Shown: positions 1 through 7,231, counted from the stretch's first letter. The stretch is 12,125 nt of DNA from Clostridium sp. UBA5530 (GCA_002423705.1 DINW01000088.1:14713-26837), one strand, 5' to 3'. Numbers and translations are program-made. The notes: a model not told the origin generated them from the sequence alone.

Positions 1-570
1 ACTACCTCAGGGGGAGGAATGTTGATATCCAATAATGAAGACCAGGTTAAAAAATGTAGATTTTGGGCAACTCAATCTAGGGACAATTATCCATACTATC
101 ATCATAGTGAATTAGGATATAACTATAGAATGAGTAACGTGGTTGCAGGAATAGGAAGAGGGCAGATAAGGGTTCTTCCAGAGCGCATAGAAAAGAAAAA
201 AGAAATATATGAAACTTATAAGGAAGCCTTTAAGGATATAGAAGATATAGAAATGATGCCTGTATGTGAATATGGTGAGCCTAATTATTGGTTAAGTTGT
301 ATTACTTTAAAAGCAGAAAGTAGCATAGATCCAAAGGATATAATAGCCAAACTTGAAAGTGAAAACATAGAGGCTAGGCACATATGGAAACCTATGCATA
401 CTCAGCCATACTATGAAAAATATAAGTTTTTCACTAATGAATCAGGAATAAGTGTAGCAGAGGATATCTTTGAAAGAGGAGTATGTTTGCCAAGTGATAC
501 TAAGATGGAAAAAGAGGAACAAGAAAAAATCATTGATATAATTACAGCCACATTTGGAAAGAGAAAATAG
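1..570 (+). CDS. UDP-4-amino-sugar aminotransferase, PglE/EpsN-like (5' partial)
   Basis: DegT/DnrJ/EryC1/StrS family PLP enzyme. Members of the PglE/EpsN branch transfer an amino group to UDP-2-acetamido-2,6-dideoxy-4-keto-hexose, giving the UDP-4-amino sugar used for bacillosamine-type residues. The frame is already open at base 1, where residues TTSGGGML form the strand just after the Schiff-base lysine, so that lysine and the N-terminal half lie outside the window. The visible 189 residues carry the family hallmarks: RDNYPYYHHSE, then GYNYRMSNVVAGIGRGQ, then a C-terminal small domain with HIWKPMH and a late CLPSDTKM segment. The ATG at base 19 is an internal methionine, not a start. A GTG-initiated phosphoglycosyl transferase follows 35 bases later, the natural pathway partner. 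The family is clear; the exact sugar product is inferred by analogy. Confidence 0.93.
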   Translation, partial: TTSGGGMLISNNEDQVKKCRFWATQSRDNYPYYHHSELGYNYRMSNVVAGIGRGQIRVLPERIEKKKEIYETYKEAFKDIEDIEMMPVCEYGEPNYWLSCITLKAESSIDPKDIIAKLESENIEARHIWKPMHTQPYYEKYKFFTNESGISVAEDIFERGVCLPSDTKMEKEEQEKIIDIITATFGKRK

Positions 571-594
571 CCATAATATGCTGCTGTATAGGTT

Positions 595-600
595 GGAGGA
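595..600 (+). promoter_or_regulatory. Shine-Dalgarno site supporting a GTG start
   Basis: GGAGGA lies five bases upstream of the GTG at 606. It is a strong match to the anti-Shine-Dalgarno sequence and supports a non-ATG start for the sugar transferase. No ATG with a comparable site lies nearby in that frame. Confidence 0.75.
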
Positions 601-605
601 GACTA

Positions 606-1229
606 GTGTATAAAAAGTATTTAAAAAGACCTATGGATTTCATATTGGTTCTTTTGGCTATTGTAGTATTAAGTCCAATTTTACTTGTTGTAGCTATATT
701 AGTGCGAATAAAGCTAGGAAGTCCAGTAATATTTAAACAAAAGAGACCAGGTAAAGATGAAAAGATATTTACATTATATAAATTTAGAACTATGACTGAT
801 AAAAAGGATGAAAATGGCATATTGCTTTCAGATGATGTGAGGCTTACTAACTTTGGGAAAGCTCTTAGGGCCACCAGTTTAGACGAGCTTCCAGAGCTAT
901 TTAATATCTTAAAGGGAGAAATGAGCATAATAGGCCCTAGGCCATTGCTAGTAAGATACTTACCTTATTATAGTGATGAAGAAAGAAAAAGACATAGCGT
1001 CAGACCAGGGTTATCAGGATTATCTCAAGTCAATGGAAGAAATACCATGAAGTGGTCGGAGAGATTTCAGTTAGATGTGGAATATACAAATAATATAACC
1101 TTTTTAGGTGACTGTAAAATAGTTTTAAAAACCATAGGTAAAGTATTAAAGAAAGAAGACATTTTAGTAGGTCAAGATCATGTGATGGAAGATCTTGATG
1201 TTGAAAGGAGAAAGACTTATGGTAAATAA
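606..1229 (+). CDS. Initiating phosphoglycosyl transferase, PglC/EpsL-like
   Basis: Monotopic phosphoglycosyl transferase (bacterial sugar transferase family). It moves a sugar phosphate from a UDP-sugar to undecaprenyl phosphate at the inner face of the membrane, which starts the lipid-linked repeat unit. The 207 residues match the minimal PglC size. Residues 11-34 are a hydrophobic re-entrant helix with the Ser23-Pro24 break, followed by KQKRPGKDEKIFTLYKFRTM (44-63). The catalytic Asp-Glu pair falls at 93-94 in SLDELPELFN, and IGPRPLL is at 109-115. Ser-Pro and Asp-Glu positions agree with my recollection of Campylobacter PglC numbering. GTG is the chosen start because of the GGAGGA site. 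With the preceding PglE/EpsN-like gene, a diNAcBac-type donor is the best guess, though GalNAc- or GlcNAc-type donors cannot be excluded. The 3' end overlaps the next gene by 11 bases. Confidence 0.94.
   Translation: MYKKYLKRPMDFILVLLAIVVLSPILLVVAILVRIKLGSPVIFKQKRPGKDEKIFTLYKFRTMTDKKDENGILLSDDVRLTNFGKALRATSLDELPELFNILKGEMSIIGPRPLLVRYLPYYSDEERKRHSVRPGLSGLSQVNGRNTMKWSERFQLDVEYTNNITFLGDCKIVLKTIGKVLKKEDILVGQDHVMEDLDVERRKTYGK
1204..1210 (+). promoter_or_regulatory. Shine-Dalgarno site deciding the GNAT start
   Basis: AAAGGAG ends eight bases before the ATG at 1219, a normal spacing. The frame extends upstream to a TTG at 1195 and an ATG at 1198, but neither has a good site. The site lies inside the end of the sugar transferase gene. 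Confidence 0.75.
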
Positions 1230-1671
1230 AATTATTACTATTGAAGATTTAGAGACATATGAAAGAGATATTAAGATATATATAAGAGAAGTATTGGAAA
1301 ATAATTTTTCGGAGGAAATAGAAGAAAGTCAAGTACAGGAAGTCTATAACAATATGATAACTTTTACTAAGGATAAAAGTGCCATTATACTAGGGGCCTA
1401 TGACAATGAAGTGTTAATGGGCTTTTTATGGGCCTATAGAAGAACAATAAATTCTCAAAAGAGATATCATATAAACTATTTTGTGGTAAGTTCTGAAAAA
1501 CGTTCAATGGGTATAGGAAGAGGTATGTTTCAAGAACTATTGAACATAGGTAAAAATGAATCCATTGAAGCAGTTGAGCTTATGGTGACTGCTACCAATG
1601 AAAAGGCTAGAAAATTTTATAATCAATGTGGATTTGATATAGAAAGGGTAAGTTTATGCAAAAGATTATAA
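1219..1671 (+). CDS. GNAT-family N-acetyltransferase
   Basis: A 150-residue single-domain GNAT protein; such enzymes transfer an acyl group from acyl-CoA to an amine. Motif A is visible as the strand HINYFVV (84-90) followed by the pyrophosphate-binding loop RSMGIGRG (95-102). Motif B follows as a strand (ELMV, 120-123), then N127, A130, FY 133-134 and CGF 137-139. The start at 1219 follows the AAAGGAG site. The gene overlaps the preceding one by 11 bases and the following one by 16, so translation is probably coupled. The substrate is not readable from sequence. Position after an amino-sugar pathway suggests N-acylation of a UDP-4-amino sugar, the role PglD/EpsM (a different fold) plays elsewhere. 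Acylation of the product of the next gene is also possible. Confidence 0.88.
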   Translation: MVNKIITIEDLETYERDIKIYIREVLENNFSEEIEESQVQEVYNNMITFTKDKSAIILGAYDNEVLMGFLWAYRRTINSQKRYHINYFVVSSEKRSMGIGRGMFQELLNIGKNESIEAVELMVTATNEKARKFYNQCGFDIERVSLCKRL

Positions 1672-2594
1672 GCAAAGGCGCTGAGAATAAGGAAAACTTA
1701 AGAAACTCTATATTTTTTTATAATAGGGCAAGAGATGGATTTTTAGATATATTAAAAAATCTAAAAGAGCAGGAAGAATACACTTTGATGATACCTTCCT
1801 ATATAGGATATTCCCCCAATGAAGGCAGTGGCATATATGATCCTATATGTAGCTTAAAGATAAAGCATGAATTTTATAATCTAGATGAAAATATAAACAT
1901 AGATTTAGAGGATTTTCAAGCTAAGCTCAGTGGTATACAGGGGAAGGTGGTACTTCTCATAGTACACTATTTTGGTTATAAGGATCCTAATGCTAAAGCA
2001 GTAATTGACAGTGTAAAGCATAGAGACGGATTTGTAATTGAAGACTGTGCTCATGGATTATATACAGATTATATAGATAATAACTGTGGAAGAGACTCAG
2101 ATGTATCATTTTATTCTTTACACAAAATGCTTCCAATTAATGGAGGCGGCATGGTAAGAGTAAACACTTCTATAAATATGAATTTACAAGGAATTGATAG
2201 GATAATTCCTTTTTATCAATATGATTTATATAGAATTGCGCAGATAAGAAAACGTAATGCTATGGTTTTAGAAGAGCAGCTAAAGGATGTAGAATGCATA
2301 AGGATAATAAGAAAAAACTCAATGTATAAGAATCAGACTCCTCAGACCTTCCCAATTATTCTTGAGAGTGTGGATAAGAATAAATTCTATCATAGACTAA
2401 ACGAAAAAGGCTATGGAGTTGTAAGCCTATATCACACAATGATTGATGAAATTGTAAATAATAACTTTCAGACTTCAATTAATCTTAGCAAAACCATAAT
2501 AAACCTTCCGGTTCATCAAGATATACATGAATCTGAACTTATTGCTATGTGTAACGAGATTAAAGATTATATTGAGGTGAATAGATGTCTATAA
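1656..2594 (+). CDS. Short, divergent DegT/DnrJ/EryC1/StrS-type PLP protein
   Basis: A 312-residue PLP-fold protein, shorter than the usual 360-390 of this family. Two core features are kept: VIEDCAH (127-133), with the Asp that would contact the cofactor pyridine nitrogen, and SFYSLHKMLPINGGGMV (151-167), with K157 as the likely Schiff-base lysine. The usual SGT/AL phosphate-site region is replaced by FYNRARDGFLDIL (21-33), and about 30 N-terminal residues of typical members are missing. The GxNxRM-type segment seen in the first gene of the window is replaced by IIPFYQYDLYRIAQIRKRN. The C-terminus keeps NLPVHQDI (283-290). The ATG at 1656 has an AAAGGG site with about seven bases spacing. 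It is most likely an aminotransferase acting on a sugar or on a small acyl precursor; its reaction is not identifiable. Confidence 0.85.
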   Translation: MQKIISKGAENKENLRNSIFFYNRARDGFLDILKNLKEQEEYTLMIPSYIGYSPNEGSGIYDPICSLKIKHEFYNLDENINIDLEDFQAKLSGIQGKVVLLIVHYFGYKDPNAKAVIDSVKHRDGFVIEDCAHGLYTDYIDNNCGRDSDVSFYSLHKMLPINGGGMVRVNTSINMNLQGIDRIIPFYQYDLYRIAQIRKRNAMVLEEQLKDVECIRIIRKNSMYKNQTPQTFPIILESVDKNKFYHRLNEKGYGVVSLYHTMIDEIVNNNFQTSINLSKTIINLPVHQDIHESELIAMCNEIKDYIEVNRCL

Positions 2595-3625
2595 GAGAGA
2601 TTAATACTGAACAGTGTGATATATGGAATCAATTGGTAAGAAGTTTCAAAGGATATGATGTGTTTTATTTATGTGAATATGTGAGGGCCTTCCAATATCA
2701 TGGAGATGGAAACCCCATATTATTATATTTTAATAATGGAAAAACAAGGGCCTTAAATGTGGCGATGAAAAGAGATATTGCCAAAGATGCTCATTTTAAG
2801 GGGTTATTACCCTTAGAAACCTATTATGATATATCAACACCCTATGGTTATGGCGGATTTATCATTGAAGGTGAAGATTATGAAGAAGTTAATAGGGCCT
2901 ATGAAGAATATTGCATTGAACATGGAATCATCAGCGAGTTTGTAAGATTTAGTTTATTTAATGGATATGAAAAAGTCTATGGTGGTGAAGTAGAAACAAG
3001 AACTAGAAACATAGTAAGATCTTTAGATATGAATCCAGAAGAAATGTTGATGGACTTTGAACATAAGGTAAGAAAAAATCTAAAGAAAGCTAGGGCCAAT
3101 AACCTTCGTATAGAAATAGATGAAAAAGGGGAAAGGCTACCTGAATTTTTAAATGTGTACTATAAGACCATGGATCGAAATAATGCCACCACCATGTACT
3201 ATTTTAAGGATGAATTCTTTAAGATTCTAAATACTATGAAGGACAATATAGTTTATTTCAATGTCTATGATGACAACGTGATTATATCTACAGAACTAGT
3301 TATTTATTCAGAGGATTACTGTTATTCTTACCTAGGTGGCACTTTAGAGGAATACTTTGATTTAAGACCTAACGAATTTTTAAAGTATGAAATAATTAAA
3401 TGGGCTTATGAAAAAGGATTAAAGTACTTTGTATTAGGCGGAGGATACGGTGAAGATGATGGTATTTTTAAGTATAAGAAAAGTTTTGCACCTAAAGGTA
3501 TCAAGGAGTTCTATATAGGTAAGAAGATTTTTGACAGTAAGAAATTTGACTACTTAGTAGGTATAAGAGAGAAGTCAGGAGACTTCAACAGCAATACTGA
3601 ATTTTTCCCCAAGTATAGAGGGTAA
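2585..3625 (+). CDS. FemAB/BioF2-like GNAT-fold acyltransferase
   Basis: A 346-residue cytoplasmic protein resembling the FemAB / Acetyltransf_6 (BioF2-like) superfamily, which has tandem GNAT-like halves. FemX-type relatives add amino acids from aminoacyl-tRNA to peptidoglycan precursors. Other members of this wider group use acyl-CoA, and many sit in polysaccharide loci with unknown substrates. Recognisable segments in order: DISTPYGYGG (82-91), the basic helix VRKNLKKARANNL (162-174), YYKTMDRNNA (192-201), YSYLGGT (247-253), NEFLKYEIIKWAYEKGLKY (263-281), and the signature FVLGGGYGEDDGIFKYKKSFAP (282-303). No signal peptide or membrane segment is seen. The ATG at 2585 has AGGTGA four bases upstream and overlaps the previous gene by 10 bases. 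It probably transfers an acyl or aminoacyl group to an amino sugar of the repeat unit; this is inference from context. Confidence 0.85.
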   Translation: MSIREINTEQCDIWNQLVRSFKGYDVFYLCEYVRAFQYHGDGNPILLYFNNGKTRALNVAMKRDIAKDAHFKGLLPLETYYDISTPYGYGGFIIEGEDYEEVNRAYEEYCIEHGIISEFVRFSLFNGYEKVYGGEVETRTRNIVRSLDMNPEEMLMDFEHKVRKNLKKARANNLRIEIDEKGERLPEFLNVYYKTMDRNNATTMYYFKDEFFKILNTMKDNIVYFNVYDDNVIISTELVIYSEDYCYSYLGGTLEEYFDLRPNEFLKYEIIKWAYEKGLKYFVLGGGYGEDDGIFKYKKSFAPKGIKEFYIGKKIFDSKKFDYLVGIREKSGDFNSNTEFFPKYRG

Positions 3626-3655
3626 AGATTAGAGCATAAAAAGATTTGTAAATAT

Positions 3656-3660
3656 AAGGA
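3656..3660 (+). promoter_or_regulatory. Shine-Dalgarno site deciding the GT4 start
   Basis: AAGGA abuts an ATG at 3660, which is too close to serve it, but lies eight bases before the in-frame ATG at 3669. The protein from 3669 begins MKILYITTIS, the usual N-terminal strand of this glycosyltransferase family, so 3669 is preferred. Confidence 0.65.
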
Positions 3661-3668
3661 TGGATTTA

Positions 3669-4796
3669 ATGAAAATATTATATATTACAACAATATCAAG
3701 TACTATAGGTTTTTTAATACCACATATAAAATTTTTTATAGAACAAGGACATAAAATAGATATAGCTTGCAATGTTGTAGATGAAATAGACAAAGAGCTT
3801 ATAAAATTAGGCTGTGAAGTTCATAATATAGAGTTTCAAAGATCTCCTATAAAAAAAGAAAATTACTTAGCCTACAAACATATAAGGGATTTGGTGGCTA
3901 AAGGTGGCTATGATGCTATTCATACCCACACTCCAGTGGCCTCTTTTATAGCTAGGATAGCCTGCAGAAAGATACAAAATTTAAAGATTATATATACAGC
4001 CCATGGATTCCATTTTTTAAAGGGGGCACCTTTGAAAAGCTGGTTAATGTACTATCCTATAGAAAACATAGGAGCAAGATTTACTGATGTGATAATCACT
4101 ATGAATGAAGAGGATTATATCAATGCAAAAAACATGAAACTAAGACCCAACGGTCAGGTATATAAAATTCATGGAGTAGGTATTGATTTAAACAAATTTA
4201 ACCCATGTGATGAAAAAACTAAGTTAGAAACTAGAGCTAAGTATGGTTTTACAAAAGAAGATTTTATTTTGTTTTATCCAGCAGAGCTAAATCACAATAA
4301 ACATCAAGATTTAATTATAGATGCAGTTAATTTAGTCAAAGAAGCTATACCTAATATAAAGGTGTTGCTAGCAGGAAAGGGTCCTCTTGAAGATTTCTAT
4401 AAAGAACAGGTGGAAAAATTGAAGTTACAGGATAAAGTAGTCTTTTTAGGTTATAGGAAGGACGTTCCGGAGCTCTTGAAGATGGTGGATGTATCCCTTT
4501 CTGCATCTAGGAGAGAAGGACTTCCTGTAAATATAATGGAGGCTATGGCTATGGGAATACCCTTAGTGGTTACGGATACTAGAGGAAATGTAGATTTGAT
4601 TGCTAACCAACGCAATGGCTATATAGTGAAAATAAACGATGTTGGCAGTTTTGCTAGATATATAGAGGAAATCTATAGATCTCCACATCTTAAAGAAAAG
4701 TTTAAGATGCATAATTTGGAAGATGCCAAAAAATATGATATTGAAAATGTAAAGAAAGAATTAGAGAGCATATATGCTGAAACCTTTAATTTGTGA
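3669..4796 (+). CDS. GT4 glycosyltransferase, EpsD/CapM-like
   Basis: A 375-residue GT-B fold, retaining glycosyltransferase of family GT4, expected to add a sugar to the lipid-linked intermediate at the cytoplasmic membrane face. The N-terminal domain opens with MKILYITTIS and carries IHTHTPVASFIARIACRK, then TAHGFHFLKGAPLKSWLMYYPIE, a block typical of EpsD/CapM-like enzymes. The C-terminal nucleotide-sugar domain has AGKGPLEDFY and VFLGYRKDVPELL. It ends in the complete EX7E motif, SRREGLPVNIMEAMAMG, with the glutamates at about residues 283 and 291. The gene begins 43 bases after the FemAB-like gene and 31 bases precede the next start; no terminator is visible in either gap. Donor and acceptor sugars cannot be told from sequence. 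Confidence in the family is high. Confidence 0.93.
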   Translation: MKILYITTISSTIGFLIPHIKFFIEQGHKIDIACNVVDEIDKELIKLGCEVHNIEFQRSPIKKENYLAYKHIRDLVAKGGYDAIHTHTPVASFIARIACRKIQNLKIIYTAHGFHFLKGAPLKSWLMYYPIENIGARFTDVIITMNEEDYINAKNMKLRPNGQVYKIHGVGIDLNKFNPCDEKTKLETRAKYGFTKEDFILFYPAELNHNKHQDLIIDAVNLVKEAIPNIKVLLAGKGPLEDFYKEQVEKLKLQDKVVFLGYRKDVPELLKMVDVSLSASRREGLPVNIMEAMAMGIPLVVTDTRGNVDLIANQRNGYIVKINDVGSFARYIEEIYRSPHLKEKFKMHNLEDAKKYDIENVKKELESIYAETFNL

Positions 4797-4827
4797 AGAA
4801 ACTAAAGAGTAGATGAGGTAAGTATTT

Positions 4828-5997
4828 ATGAAAAAGGTCCTTTTTATAATGAGATACTATATAGACAATACCAATGATAGTTTAGGAAGAAAATTTAATA
4901 ATCAAATCACTGCTATGGGAAATATGGGATATGAGGTTTGGTATACGGCTATTTCAGGTACTAGGATATTTTTATGCAATCATAATCAACGGATAACTAT
5001 AGGAAAATATGGTGAAAATAGTACCTCTATTTTTACAAAGATAAATTCCTATGATAAATTGTACTCCAGTACTTTAAAGCATTTAATTAATAATAACTTG
5101 AAGTTTGATTTTGTATATGCTAGGAATATGTTCTATTGTAGAAATTCTATGAGGTTATTAAAATATCTTAAGGACAGAGAGGCAACTATTATTACAGAGA
5201 TACCTACTTATCCTGCAGTGGATGAGATAAAATCCGATGAAAATGCTGTAAGAAGAACATTGATATTGTTTATTGAAAGATTGTCCAGAAAACATAGTAA
5301 ATATGTTGATTTATATGCTGTCATTGGAGCAGATTGTGGAGGAACCTATTTAAACAAAAATGCTGTAAATATAGAAAATGGGGTGGCAGTGGAAAACTTA
5401 CCTCTTAAGGTTAACAAGACTATAGCCAATGAAATACACATAGCAACTTTGGCAAGAATGGCCAGATGGCATGGATATGACAGACTTATAAAAGGATTAG
5501 CCTACTACTATAAAAGTGGTGGCAATGAGAAGATATATGTTCACATGGTAGGTGACGATGGTGATGGATCTTTAGAGCAATGGAAAGCTTTGGTGAAAGA
5601 ACTAGGAATAGAGAAGAACTTTATTTTTGAGGGGTTTAAAACAGGGGAAGAACTAGATTTTATTATAGATAGCTGTGATATAGCTGTAGCATCCCTTGGA
5701 GCCCACAGAAAAAATCTTATGGTCACATGTGAGATGAAAATAAGGGAATATATGTCTAGAGGAATCCCATTTATATATTCTACCCATGATGAAAGTATAA
5801 GTAAGGATTCTATATATTCATATAAGTTGAAAGCTGATGAAAGTGATGTAGACTTTAATGAAGTTATTGACTTTGTAAAGACAACTAAAGACCATATAGG
5901 CCTTAGCGAAGACATGAGGAAATATGCTAAAGAAAATATGTCATGGGAAAAGCAGTTTAAAAAAATAATGAAGACGTTAGGTTGTGAGAATCAATGA
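4828..5997 (+). CDS. GT4-like glycosyltransferase, divergent EX7E motif
   Basis: A 389-residue GT-B fold glycosyltransferase. The N-terminal half starts with the strand KKVLFIM and includes FDFVYARNMFYCRNSMRLL (93-111) and an ITEIPTYP segment (122-129). The hinge and C-terminal half show IENGV (182-186), then IATLARMARWHGYDRLIKGL (205-224), VGDDGDG (241-247) and the CDIAVASLG strand (283-291). The catalytic stretch reads CEMKIREYMSRGIPF (301-315). It fits the 'K-x-x-EYM-x-x-G-x-P' variant of the donor site, with only the second glutamate of EX7E apparent (E307). A GAGGT site stands eight bases before the ATG. The stop overlaps the next start as ATGA. It presumably adds an internal sugar of the repeat unit; the donor is unknown. 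Confidence 0.9.
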   Translation: MKKVLFIMRYYIDNTNDSLGRKFNNQITAMGNMGYEVWYTAISGTRIFLCNHNQRITIGKYGENSTSIFTKINSYDKLYSSTLKHLINNNLKFDFVYARNMFYCRNSMRLLKYLKDREATIITEIPTYPAVDEIKSDENAVRRTLILFIERLSRKHSKYVDLYAVIGADCGGTYLNKNAVNIENGVAVENLPLKVNKTIANEIHIATLARMARWHGYDRLIKGLAYYYKSGGNEKIYVHMVGDDGDGSLEQWKALVKELGIEKNFIFEGFKTGEELDFIIDSCDIAVASLGAHRKNLMVTCEMKIREYMSRGIPFIYSTHDESISKDSIYSYKLKADESDVDFNEVIDFVKTTKDHIGLSEDMRKYAKENMSWEKQFKKIMKTLGCENQ

Positions 5998-7229
5998 AAA
6001 TAGCCATGATTGTTATAAATGACGCTATAAATGATGTAAGAGTAATGAAGGAAGCTAGAACTTTATGTAAAGCAGGTCATGAAATATATATATTTGGATA
6101 TGGAAATGAAAATCAGGAGTTTAACATAGACAATATAAAAATAATCAATACTAAAATTTCCTATGTAGATAAATTTATTTTAAGCCTTAAAAAAGGTAAA
6201 AATAATGGTTCACAAAGTACATCGCAGGATTTAGTGGAAGGAAATATTAAAAGAAAACCTTCTTTAAAGCATAAGCTGAAGGAACTTGTTAAAGGGAAAA
6301 TAATAATTGCAAGTATAGAGGTAAATCAAAATAGCATATATAAAACAATAAAAAAATCACCAGTGAAGTTTCATTGTATTCATTGCCATGACTTAAACAC
6401 TTTAAGAATTGGGGTACAATATAAGAGGGAAAATAATTGTAAATTAGTATACGATTCCCATGAGTTATGGACTGAAATGAGCGGTATTAATAAGTACGTG
6501 AAAAGAAAATATTCTAAGGCAGAAGCAAAGCTCATTAAATATGCAGACACCATAATAACCGTATCTCCATCCATATGCAAAGAACTGCAAAAAAGATATG
6601 GTATAGATAAGGAAGCAGTTCTCCTAAGAAATATACCATCTTATGACCATATAGGAAAAACCACTTGTCCTAATGTACAAGAGATAAAAATGATATATGT
6701 AGGATATTTTATACCAGGAAGAGGTGTAGAGACAATTATATCAAACTTTCATAAGTTCCCTAATAATGTAACCCTGTGTTTACGGGTACAAAAGGATGAG
6801 AAAGTTATAGCACAATTAAATAAAAATATTAAAGAGCTTAATTTAAGTCATAGGATATTTGTTTTAGAGTTTTTACCTCAAAATGAAGTTATAGGAGAAA
6901 TCTCAAAGTACGATATAGGGGTACTTCCTTATCTGCCAGCTTCCTTAAATAACCTATATTGTTTACCTAATAAGATATTTCAATATTTAGCAGGAGGAGT
7001 GGGGATTCTTGCCAATAACCTTCCAGATGTGAAGGAGGTACTAGAAAAATATAATTGTGGTGTGACCTACGACTCAGAGGATGAAACCTCTTTAGTTGAG
7101 GCAGTTAAGGCCTTGTGCCACAATGTTGAAAATCTAGATAAACTAAAGAAAAATTCACTAAAAGCTATTGAGGAAAATCTCAATTGGGACAAGGAAAAGA
7201 TGAAATTAATTCATGTATATAAGGAATGA
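5994..7229 (+). CDS. GT4-like glycosyltransferase with Gln at the donor-site acid position
   Basis: A 411-residue GT-B fold glycosyltransferase. The N-terminal domain starts MKIAMIVINDAINDVRVMKEARTL, a common opening in this branch. A basic stretch (about 66-105) rich in Lys, Ser and Asn follows and probably forms a surface loop or membrane-contact region. HCHDLNTLRIG (130-140) and KLVYDSHELW (150-159) are strong family signatures. The C-terminal domain has YVGYFIPGRGVETII (235-249) and YDIGVLPYLP (306-315). Its donor-site segment is LPNKIFQYLAGGVGIL (324-339), in which Q330 stands where many relatives have the second Glu of EX7E. The gene starts within the ATGA overlap; the upstream site is weak, so translation likely depends on coupling. 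It is expected to extend the lipid-linked unit; the sugar is unknown. Confidence 0.9.
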   Translation: MKIAMIVINDAINDVRVMKEARTLCKAGHEIYIFGYGNENQEFNIDNIKIINTKISYVDKFILSLKKGKNNGSQSTSQDLVEGNIKRKPSLKHKLKELVKGKIIIASIEVNQNSIYKTIKKSPVKFHCIHCHDLNTLRIGVQYKRENNCKLVYDSHELWTEMSGINKYVKRKYSKAEAKLIKYADTIITVSPSICKELQKRYGIDKEAVLLRNIPSYDHIGKTTCPNVQEIKMIYVGYFIPGRGVETIISNFHKFPNNVTLCLRVQKDEKVIAQLNKNIKELNLSHRIFVLEFLPQNEVIGEISKYDIGVLPYLPASLNNLYCLPNKIFQYLAGGVGILANNLPDVKEVLEKYNCGVTYDSEDETSLVEAVKALCHNVENLDKLKKNSLKAIEENLNWDKEKMKLIHVYKE

Positions 7230-7231
7230 GG
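7228..7231 (+). promoter_or_regulatory. Shine-Dalgarno site deciding the Wzx start
   Basis: GAGG overlaps the stop codon of the preceding gene and lies six bases before the ATG at 7238. The earlier in-frame ATG at 7226 has AAGGA directly adjoining it, which is too close. The start at 7238 is therefore preferred, leaving an eight-base gap after the previous stop. Confidence 0.6.

Noticed and set aside
571..594. Possible hairpin between the aminotransferase and sugar transferase genes
   Set aside because: The CC...GG ends pair, but the inner bases do not form a continuous stem and no T-run follows. It is neither a terminator nor a credible regulatory structure.
542..928. Antisense open frame of 128 codons within the sugar transferase gene
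   Set aside because: It lies opposite a well-supported gene with clear catalytic motifs, has no recognisable protein features and no plausible ribosome site. It is a by-product of the low-stop antisense frame.
1713..1719. Run of seven T near the start of the short DegT-like gene as a phase-variation slippage site
   Set aside because: Runs of this length are expected in such A/T-rich DNA and occur elsewhere in the window. The reading frame is intact through it.
3626..3668. Gap between the FemAB-like gene and the first GT4 gene as a promoter or terminator
   Set aside because: It is only 43 bases and A/T-rich, with no stem-loop plus T-run and no convincing paired -35/-10 elements. It looks like a spacer with a ribosome site.
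5541..5915. Antisense open frame of 124 codons within the second glycosyltransferase gene
   Set aside because: It is fully covered by a gene with GT4 motifs on the plus strand, and its translation is Ser/Ile-rich without any domain pattern. The shorter minus-strand frames at 6380-6580, 7756-7941, 7999-8199, 8443-8694, 8894-9088 and 10228-10443 were rejected for the same reason.
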